Translations under genes and position numbers: made by a program
Notes under the pieces: generated by a model
What the model was told of the DNA's origin: nothing
The model's database searches: none
The model's input: the letters and a program-made list of their open reading frames with translations, nothing else
Source: Corynebacterium pygosceleis
GTDB taxonomy: Bacteria > Actinomycetota > Actinomycetes > Mycobacteriales > Mycobacteriaceae
Length of the DNA: 64,000 nt
Assembly (NCBI RefSeq): GCF_016595275.2
Contig: NZ_JAENIQ020000001.1
Location: forward strand, 310,001-374,000
Direction of reading: 5' to 3'
Shown here: piece after piece, positions 38,001 through 45,400 of the stretch
Numbering within the stretch: position 1 is the first letter of the stretch
Layout of the letters: each line of letters starts with the position of its first letter

Positions 38001-40599
38001 CCGTCCGTAACGCCGGATGGGATCCGACGACCCTGTTGAGTGAGTCCTCCAGACGTCGGTGGTCGAGGGAGCCCGACGCTCCGGTGTATTCGAGATACAG
38101 ATGACACGCGACGTTACCACCATCGAACTCCGGGTCTCGCCCGATTATGTAGGCCTGCTGCTGGTCCAGGAGCGGGAAGGGCTCATACCGGCCCCCGGGA
38201 TCACGGGTCAGGGCACCGAAGAGAGTCTGTGTCCCGCCCTTCTCTTCACGACGGAGCCGGAGCAGTGCGGAAAGATCGCTGAAAACGGGGTGGTCGTGGA
38301 TGTCCCTGACACCGACCGGCGTGCACAATGCGGTCGACAGTTCCCGGGACAGGAAGACGGCGGAAAGGGAACTTCCACCCAGCGCGAAAAAATCATCGTC
38401 CTGACCCGGATGAACTCCGAGCACGCTTTCCCAGGCCAGCGAGATGGCGTCCGTCTCTCGCTGCTCCGGTCGCCTGTCTGTCCCGTCGCCAGCGTTCTCG
38501 AGGAGTGCCCTGCGATCCACTTTGCCGGTTGATGTGCGCGGAATATCGTCGACAACGGTTACCGTCGCCGGAATCATGTAGTCGGGTAGATCCGTGGACA
38601 ACCTGCGGCACACAGCATCCTGCAGGTTCTCCGGGTTCCCGGAGACCACGAGTTGGAGCTGTTTCTCGTGGGCGGGCGTTTCGACGACGAGCACCGCCGC
38701 GTTCCCCACTCCCGGAACCGCCAGGGCACAGGCGGTTATCTCACCGGGTTCGACCCGGTGTCCACGGATCTTCACCTGGTCATCGACGCGTCCGACGAAA
38801 TGCAGACAGCCCTTCTCATCGAGCTCGACGATGTCCCCGGTGCGATAGATCCGTTCCCCCGGACGAACCGGATCAGGAAGGAACGTGGTGGCCGTCGCAG
38901 ATGGTTGTCCTGTGTATCCCCGGGCTGTGTGGGGGGCGCGGACATAGAGTTCACCGGTGTTTCCCGGGGGGAGGACACTGAGGTCAGGCCCCAGAACCAG
39001 AACCGCCCCCGGTGTCGTCGGACGGCCGAGTGGTACCGGCCCGTCCCCGTAGTCACCACAGCACAGGGAGAACTCGCAGACCACATGGGTTTCGGTTGGT
39101 CCGTAGTGGTTGTGGAGTGTGGTCGCGGGATGCGCGACGAGAAAGTCCCGGATCCAGGTGTTCATGACCAGTGGTTCACCGGCCTGGTACATGTGACGCA
39201 ACCCGGTCAGTGGGCGGTCGGACGCCGTCGCCACGCGGCAGATCTCCTGGAGCATGACCTGGGGGCAGAAGAACTCCGTGATGTGACGCTCCCGCAGCCA
39301 CGCGACGAGCCCCTCGCCGTCAGCCCGCAGCGTGTCCGGCACGATGTCCAGCACACTACCGGTGACCAGGGCGGCGATCATCTCCTGGATGGACACATCG
39401 AAATTGAGGGTCGTGTATTGGGCGACGACGCCCCCACGGTGTCTCAGGGACCTCGAGACATGCCACTCAGCCAGACGGGTCATCGATGACACGGTCTGAC
39501 CGACAGCTTTCGGGGAACCGGTGGAACCGGAGGTGAACAACACGGCGAACAGATCGCCACCGCACACTTCCACCTGCCCGGGGCTGAAATCCTCCCACGC
39601 GTTGTCCGGAACCACACAAGGTAGGTCCCACCGGTGTGGATCTTCCGTGACAACCGCATCGATCCCCGCCTTCTGAGCGTAGGTCCGCAGCCTGGCGGTC
39701 GGCAGTGACGGGTCGAGGGGACAGTATGCGGCGCCCCGCCGTAGAACCGCGAGAATCACCGCGACAGATTGAATCGACCGTGGCAGGTGCACGCCGACGA
39801 CGGAACCACGCTTCACCCCGGCATGCTCGAGCTGCCCCGCCAACCTGCCGACTTCGAGGTTGAGCTCCCCACAGCTGAGCTCCTCGTTTCCGCACCGTAC
39901 CGCCGGGCGCCCTCCACCGGATTCCAGGGCCCCGACGATGAGTGTGTTGACCGTTCCCCCGGGTGTCCGCTCGACGACATCGGCGGGATCACCGGCTCCG
40001 AGCGCCGCGACGAGCGTGTCCATGTCGCACCGGTCGAACACATCGACAGTGAAATCAAGGTGCCACCCGTCATCGTCGGGCCACAGCAGAAGTGGATGAT
40101 CGTTCGCGGGGTCACCGGTGTCCGTGACCGTCCGCAGTCCGTCCGGGGCGGGCATGATGAACCGACTCGGCGCTATCGCCGGTCCCCCCACAGGTTGAAC
40201 GTCCCGGCACCGGTAGTCCGCGAGCGGGCCCGGTGTGAAAAGGCCGAGTATGTCCGCTAGAGATTCCGGCAGTTCATGGCATCCGACCGGCACACTCAGC
40301 TTGTCCGGGAAACGCACGGGAGAACTGTCACCGTACCGATCTGGCTCGGGGGCCGATTGTCCGGTGAGGGCCCAGGCAACCTCCCGGGCGGCAGACGCTC
40401 CCCCGGCGCCGGGGGTCACGATGCGCAGAGTATCTCCGTCGCACTGCACGACGGTGATCTCCTCGCACAGTGCGACGGTCTCCGCACTGCACGCGGCGTC
40501 CACCGTCCGCAGACCCCGCGTCTCGGCGCGGGAGATGATCTCCGTGGGATCCGCCCCGCACATCCGTGCCTCGTAGCGGGATACCTGAGCCACCGTCAT
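35077..40599 (-). CDS. NRPS, A-PCP-Cy-A-PCP with proline-type starter A domain
   Basis: This 1840-aa NRPS starts at ATG 40599 (MTVAQVSRYEA), overlapping the upstream stop (ATGA). Residues 1-215 look like a C-terminal remnant of a condensation domain without HHxxxDG. A1 spans about 220-700 (FTSGSTGSPK, FDVSIQEM, YGPTETH, STGKVDR); PCP1 about 715-780 (FFALGGSS, Ser744); heterocyclization domain about 805-1235 with FPLLDQQQAYIIGRD and the Cy motif DALIADAHS (Asp934, Asp939); A2 about 1260-1725 (HDLSFFDLF, GGPCETTGW); PCP2 with FFDLGGDS (Ser1782). A1 pocket residues are D401 V402 Q405 F443 Y471 A473 H498 V506 V507 K693, 8/10 identical to the proline code DVQLIAHVVK. A2 reads DLFCMGIGWK, closest to cysteine-type codes of Cy modules. 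It takes the place of mycobactin MbtB but loads its own starter and makes an azoline ring. Confidence 0.9.
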   Translation of the reverse strand: MTVAQVSRYEARMCGADPTEIISRAETRGLRTVDAACSAETVALCEEITVVQCDGDTLRIVTPGAGGASAAREVAWALTGQSAPEPDRYGDSSPVRFPDKLSVPVGCHELPESLADILGLFTPGPLADYRCRDVQPVGGPAIAPSRFIMPAPDGLRTVTDTGDPANDHPLLLWPDDDGWHLDFTVDVFDRCDMDTLVAALGAGDPADVVERTPGGTVNTLIVGALESGGGRPAVRCGNEELSCGELNLEVGRLAGQLEHAGVKRGSVVGVHLPRSIQSVAVILAVLRRGAAYCPLDPSLPTARLRTYAQKAGIDAVVTEDPHRWDLPCVVPDNAWEDFSPGQVEVCGGDLFAVLFTSGSTGSPKAVGQTVSSMTRLAEWHVSRSLRHRGGVVAQYTTLNFDVSIQEMIAALVTGSVLDIVPDTLRADGEGLVAWLRERHITEFFCPQVMLQEICRVATASDRPLTGLRHMYQAGEPLVMNTWIRDFLVAHPATTLHNHYGPTETHVVCEFSLCCGDYGDGPVPLGRPTTPGAVLVLGPDLSVLPPGNTGELYVRAPHTARGYTGQPSATATTFLPDPVRPGERIYRTGDIVELDEKGCLHFVGRVDDQVKIRGHRVEPGEITACALAVPGVGNAAVLVVETPAHEKQLQLVVSGNPENLQDAVCRRLSTDLPDYMIPATVTVVDDIPRTSTGKVDRRALLENAGDGTDRRPEQRETDAISLAWESVLGVHPGQDDDFFALGGSSLSAVFLSRELSTALCTPVGVRDIHDHPVFSDLSALLRLRREEKGGTQTLFGALTRDPGGRYEPFPLLDQQQAYIIGRDPEFDGGNVACHLYLEYTGASGSLDHRRLEDSLNRVVGSHPALRTVFDTADMTQRVLRDPGRVTIPITRGREADGREVRRKLSHSQHDFARFPLFEVEACDDGDTYTLCVSIDALIADAHSVRRIMTDWEKAYRGEPLTAGEGQGATFRDYVRNYLEWREGAGAEAVAAAARYWNRRLASLPAAPALPLAATGPGDPHFENLRYTVDTDAWGSVKDAAALHGVTPNAALLAIYSAALAEYSDSGHFMINVPTMGRDCTDTAVQDIVGEFASFILLDVDVRDVSCIAELAVRIQKRLSADLANTAVSGVEVLRKLQHHRGSFSAPVAPVVFTSELGVADDMGSLFDGALTQSFAVSQTPQVWFDLLVSEENGSLLLRADVLQGQFEEGVSDNVFAGVVRGVRSLTERAAWLAPLYRTVGTAAALARGYGGRPGAVEDLVEPIFTHPGDGVAVIAPDRRVSRNELAGRSARISDLVGGHAADDGPVAVAVGDAADTVAAIYGVLASGRPYLPVDPDCPVSRAAKMFTAAGISALITDRRDLMDLCPAPVIDASGTSASRSAVPTVVESGNRCGAVLFTSGSTGTPKAVPVPVSGMRLCVSETLRLIGIGPEDRSLALSRNHHDLSFFDLFVVQAAGGSVVVPPRRPDPEEWARLAVEHRVTCICAVPAAVDMLLDGAAATGADLSGLRIVMTGGDRVLEQLVERLREAAPEVRVFSIGGPCETTGWNIVYEVPAEGPPPGWDGVPYGRPLPGTYYRIVDSSGRDRPDGAVGEMVVAGPGVMEDYLGDCPGARFTTDPRTGMRWYHTGDLGSWKDGLIRFVGRADRQLEIRGNRVEPAEIEAVCKDVDGVLDAVVVPLRSGAEVVGTVVFITGDADVTDVGNELQQALLPAVRPRGVHKLDCFPVNRAGKIDHAQLEKAAADTFVREDGDTDPLTELICDIWAEQLQIDSAPPHLSFFDLGGDSLTGFRLIATLREFFGDGVPVSVRDVMGGLSPRHLVDLMRASPEKREYEHLADLYRSTV

Positions 40600-41792
40600 G
40601 CGCGGCCTCCGTCCTCTTCGTGGTTTCCGGACCGGAACAGTTCCGTGGGCGGTGCGTTCCCCGATATCCACTCCCCCAGAACAGGTAGTGACCTGTCCGA
40701 GGAGAGCGGGTGGAACCGCAACGCCCGGCTGGCCGCCAACAGCGCCGGGGCAACCGGATCACAGGCCAGGCCATGTCCCCCGAGAAGATCGAACGCACCG
40801 ACGGCGATGTCCGGCGCGAGGATCTCTGTCACTGCGCGTGCCGCTACGGAGTGGGTGAACGCCGCGTCCGCGTCTCCACCGGGCACGAGGTGTTCTGCCG
40901 CGGCATCGACAGCGTTCCGGCACGCGTAGATCTTCGCGGCCAAAGCTCCGAGTTGTGCCGCGTTGTTCCGTGGAGACTCCGCCGCGCGTGAGGTCAGTTC
41001 CACGGCGACACCCAGATAGGTTGCCGCCGCCAGGACGTTGAACCACGCCCATGCGGACAGACCGAGTTCATCGAGGTTCCCACCCGGACCGGGGGGTAGG
41101 ACCATACCTGTGGAAGCCCGCACATCATCCAGTCGCACTTCGTGACTTTCTGCCGCGAGCAGCACCGGGCTCGTCCAGAGGTCCGCGGTGGTGATTCCCG
41201 GTATCTGTGCCGGTAAGACCGCCAGACTCACTCCCAGAGAAACACCCTGTTCGTTGTAGGTGGAAACGGTGCAGGTGAGCAGATCCATGGACCGCGACAG
41301 GCTGCACGGTTTCTTGCTTCCGTTGATGATCCAGCCGTCACCACTGCGACGTGCGGTTGTCGCCGGGGCGAGGGCTTCAGCCCCCGAGCGCCCCTCCGAG
41401 ATGGCGGAGGCCATCAGCATCCCCCGTTCGGCCACCGCCCGCAGAAGTTCCCACTGTTCCGCATCATGTCCGTGATAGCACCCGATGTAGTCGGAGAGGG
41501 TGACCACGGAAAGATGGTGCATGAGGGTGGCGACCGCCACGGAAGGTGCCACTCCGGCGAGTGCCGATTGAACGGCCACCGCGGTGGACCCGTCAACCCC
41601 GATGCCCCCGGCGTGCCGGGGCACGACGAGTCCGGGGGCCCGGGATCCGGAGAAGAGGCTGAGTGCGGAACCATCGGCTTCTTCGTTCGCCGCGATCCCC
41701 CGGTCCCGTAACTCCGTGATGAGGCCACCACAGAGCTCATCGGCCGTGTCGGCGTCGCATCCACCGGGGAAGTGTTTCGCCGCCGTCATCAC
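40596..41792 (-). CDS. Acyl-CoA-dehydrogenase-like flavoprotein, candidate prolyl-carrier oxidase
   Basis: This protein of about 398 aa belongs to the acyl-CoA dehydrogenase superfamily: N-terminal helical domain, VPRHAGGIGVDG, a middle beta domain with ASAISEGRSGAEA and GDGWIINGSKKP, and a C-terminal helical domain with AFDLLGGHGLACDP. It overlaps the carrier gene upstream and the A-PCP-Cy-A-PCP gene downstream, so the three are coupled. Flavoproteins of this superfamily (PltE, RedW, CloN3 type) oxidise prolyl-S-carrier to pyrrolyl-2-carboxyl-S-carrier, which would fit the proline code next door. The alternative is an MbtN-like acyl-carrier dehydrogenase that desaturates the lipid chain. The catalytic Glu could not be placed with certainty because the sequence is divergent. 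Confidence 0.82.
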   Translation of the reverse strand: MMTAAKHFPGGCDADTADELCGGLITELRDRGIAANEEADGSALSLFSGSRAPGLVVPRHAGGIGVDGSTAVAVQSALAGVAPSVAVATLMHHLSVVTLSDYIGCYHGHDAEQWELLRAVAERGMLMASAISEGRSGAEALAPATTARRSGDGWIINGSKKPCSLSRSMDLLTCTVSTYNEQGVSLGVSLAVLPAQIPGITTADLWTSPVLLAAESHEVRLDDVRASTGMVLPPGPGGNLDELGLSAWAWFNVLAAATYLGVAVELTSRAAESPRNNAAQLGALAAKIYACRNAVDAAAEHLVPGGDADAAFTHSVAARAVTEILAPDIAVGAFDLLGGHGLACDPVAPALLAASRALRFHPLSSDRSLPVLGEWISGNAPPTELFRSGNHEEDGGRA

Positions 41793-42436
41793 TGTTGCCC
41801 GTTCTTCAGGAGAGCGACCAGACTCTCGTGGTCGAGGCCCGATGCACTCATGGGGGGCGGGTTCTCCCCCGGGGTACCGTCCCCCTCATCCGCTGTCACA
41901 TGCGCCTCTCCGGCTTCGGTGGCACAGAGATCGGCTATCGTCGGATTCTCGAAAATCATCCGGGCCGTGACCGGATGAGACGTCGCCCGGGATCGACTGG
42001 CGATGCTGATCGCCTGAATGCTGTTGCACCCGAGGGCGAAGAAATCGTCGTGCCTACCCAGGTTGACCACCACACACACGGACTCGATGATGTCCGCGAG
42101 TTCTGTTTCCACGCCCGGTTCCGGTGGATCGAATTGTCCTGTGGTGGCATAGGGCGGAGCTTCCCCGACCGAGGTCGGGATCTCGTCCACGAACTCGATG
42201 CTCCCGGGAATGAGGGCCCTGTCGACACCTGCACCGAGCAATTCCTGCTGCAACGCGGTTCCGGGGCTCCATTCCGGGTTGGCCTCCGGAGGCAGGGTCC
42301 GGTCACCGGTGACCCAGGCGATGAGTGCGTCGCAGCCACGATCGGTCGGAACGGCCGCGACGATAGCGTCTTCAATACGGTCGACATCCGTCAGAACTGC
42401 ACGTGAAGCTGTGTGATCGTCGGGTTGCGTCATCAT
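41789..42436 (-). CDS. Free-standing carrier protein with adenylation-domain remnant
   Basis: This 215-aa protein overlaps the stop of the preceding NRPS by four bases. Residues about 15-100 resemble the C-terminal subdomain of an adenylation domain (CDALIAWVTG; ALIPGSIEFVDEIPTSVGEAP), but the catalytic A10 Lys motif NGK is replaced by VGEA, so it cannot adenylate. Residues about 108-180 are a carrier domain with FFALGCNSIQAISI, Ser139, the expected phosphopantetheine site, though the usual GG is GC. The tail is acidic and Pro-rich. Together with the 1490-aa protein it makes C-A-PCP-C-(A remnant)-PCP, about the size of an MbtE protein, suggesting a gene split or an in-line carrier used to pass the chain to the PKS. 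Confidence 0.8.
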   Translation of the reverse strand: MMTQPDDHTASRAVLTDVDRIEDAIVAAVPTDRGCDALIAWVTGDRTLPPEANPEWSPGTALQQELLGAGVDRALIPGSIEFVDEIPTSVGEAPPYATTGQFDPPEPGVETELADIIESVCVVVNLGRHDDFFALGCNSIQAISIASRSRATSHPVTARMIFENPTIADLCATEAGEAHVTADEGDGTPGENPPPMSASGLDHESLVALLKNGQQ

Positions 42437-45400
42437 TGCTGGCCTCTCTGTCTGGTAGGTGTCTGTTGATGTTCAGGGGTTATGGGGGCGGTGGTGTCAC
42501 GACAGAGTCGGACGAGAGTGTCGCGCAACAGGTCGACCATTGACTGCGCCGCCTGTCGGGTGAGCAGACTGCCCCGGTAGACGAACTCACCTCCGGTGGT
42601 ACCGTCACCCCGATCGAAGAAATCCCACGCAAAGTCGTATTTGGCCGTGGGGGCCGTCTGGGGAATCATCCGGAATGTCACACCGTCGGCGTCTGCGGTG
42701 ACGTCCGCATCATGTTCACGGAACTGCAGAATCTCCCTGAAAAGGGACGACCTGGAGGCTGTCGGCGCGGCATCCCCCAACTGCGTGATCGTCTCGTAGG
42801 ACAGTGCCGCATGATCGAATGCCCCCGCGGCGGCACGTGCACAGGCCGCGATGTGATCCCTGAAAGAGCTCCCGGCATCCACCCGCACCCGGAGGGGCAG
42901 CATATTGACACTGCTACCGAACTGGTCGTCCCCCGCTTCACGGGTCGAGAACGGCACACCGATGATCTGGTCGCCGTTTTTCGAGACGATGGCCCGTTGT
43001 GCGGTCAGTGCAGCGAAGACGACGATGAACCTGGTGACGGACATAGCCGCCGCAGCCTCGGTCAATAGCGCGGTGGTGTCGCTGTCCAGGTCGAAGCTCA
43101 GCAGCTCACCGTCCCCCGTGTTTCCGTCCCCGCAGACGTCACCGGGAACCGCTCCGGCGAGAGCCCTGCTCCAGTACTCTTTCGCCGCGGTGTCATCCCG
43201 GTGACGTTCGTCCACGGCCCGGTCCGCAGGCTGTCGTCGAACGGCCACCGCACCGGTTTCTCCTCCGCCGACGACGGCACGGTGGCATTCGGCCAGTTCC
43301 CCGGGCAGTGCCCTCACCGCCGCGTCATCACAGGCGATGTGATGGAAGACGGCGGAGAGAACGAGGTCCCCCGCCCCACGACGTAGCAGGGCGAAGCGAA
43401 CGGGAACCTCGTCCGTGATGTCGAACACCGTGGTGGCGAGCAGTCGCAGGGCGTCGTCGGTCTCGTCACCGGTGTCTATCACGGTGACATCGGGAACGTA
43501 GTCGGTGATGTTCTGCCAGGGAAGGCCCTCGTGTTCCGGGTAACTGGTGCGGAGAACCTCATGCCGTTCAACCATCAGACGGATGGCGGATATGACCTGT
43601 TCGACATCGACATCACCACTGATTTCCACGGCCGCGGGAACAGTGTACAGATCCGACGGACCCTGCAACTGGTCGACGATCCACAACCGGCGCTGTGCCT
43701 CGGTCAGTGGCGGGCGGTCCGGTCTCGGGCCCCGTTCACCGGGGCACGGCGAGACTGACGGTGACGTTGACACGACATCGTCACCTGTGGAAAGCATCTC
43801 CCCGATCGTCACTGCGAGTCCCCCGGGAGTTGGATCGGCGAAGATGGCCGACAACGGAACCTCGACGTCGAAGGACCTGGTCAACTCGGCCGCAACCTCC
43901 ACCATCAGCAGGGAGTGCCCCCCGACAGCGAAGAACGAGTCCCCGGGACCGACCGGTGTACCGCCCAGGACACCGGAGAAGATCCGTACCACCTCAGCGA
44001 CGATCTCCGGATCACCACCATGCTCCGGTGCTCCCGCAGGCGGTGCAGGTAGAGCGGATTTGTCTATCTTCCCGTGGGCGGTGCGGGGGAACTGCTCCAA
44101 CGTGATCACCCGGGAAGGCACCAACGCGGGGGGCAACTGTTCGGCGACCGATGCACGGACCGAGGATTCGTCAGGTTGCACTGCCGGGTCAGTGGCGGTG
44201 ATGTACGCGGTGACTGCGGTGCCGCTGATGGTCACCACGGCATCCGCGATTCCCGGACATCTGCGGACCACCGCGGAAATCTCCCCGGGCTCGGTACGGA
44301 CGCCGCCGATCTTCACCTGGTCATCGCTTCTGCCCATGAAGTGAAACTCACCGTTGCCCGATCTGACCAGATCTCCGGTTCGGTACCGACGACGTCCACC
44401 GGGAGCAGGAACGAAACGGGCCGCGGTCTCGGAGGGCATCGAACGGTACCCCGTGGCGACGGCTTCACCACCGATGTAGAGTTCCCCGGTCACACCTTCC
44501 GCCACCGGGTCCAACCATTCGTCGAGAATCTCGCATGACGTATCTGTTTTGGGGTGACCGACAGCCACGACACCCGGCGGTTCGTCACCGGATACGAGAT
44601 GTCCCGTGACGGAAACGGTGGTTTCGGTCGGGCCGTAGAAATTACCGATGGTCACCTGCGGGAGCATGGTCCGGACCTCCTCAGCGAGGTCCGTGGGAAA
44701 CGCCTCCCCTCCCACGGGGATGAAACGCAGGTACGGCAGTTCCGTACCGCTTCTGTGGGCTGCGCTGAGAAAGTGGCGGAGCAGGGTGGGCACGGCGTGG
44801 ACGATGTTGCACCGTGATTCAGCCACCGCAGCCACCATCAGGGCCGGGTCCCGTTCCACCCCGTCCGGCGCGACAATCACCTCACCCCCGACCGCCAGGG
44901 TGCACAGTATCTCCCCGATGGATATGTCGAATCCCTTTGACGCGGTGTGCAGCCAACGTGGCGGTTCCACGTGCCGGTAGAACGTGGGCAGGAACCAGCG
45001 GACATGAGCCCCCAGTGCCGCATGGGTGATCATGACGGGTTTCGGTTTTCCCGTTGAACCCGAGGTGTGAATCACACAGGCGATCTGCCCCGGTGAAGGG
45101 AGCGGAATCTCCTCACCCCCCACCCCACCGCCGGTCCGGGCACCTGGATCCATGACCACCAGTTTTTTGTCACGGGCGAGGGAGCGGACATCACCGTTGT
45201 CGGTGACGACCACCTTGACCTGTGCTGAATCCAACAGCATCCGGATCCTGTCCGATGGTGTCAGGGGATCAATCTCGGTGACGACCGCACCGGACCTCAG
45301 TATTGCCAGGAGCGACACCGTGGACTGAACTGAACGTCCGGAAACTACCGCGACGGTGTCACCCGCCCTGACACCGTTCGCCCGGAGAAGTGCGGCCTTC

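Noticed and set aside
35077-40599. First A domain as a salicylate or 2,3-dihydroxybenzoate activator
   Set aside because: The position that is Asn in aryl-acid A domains is Asp (FDVS), and the remaining pocket fits proline.
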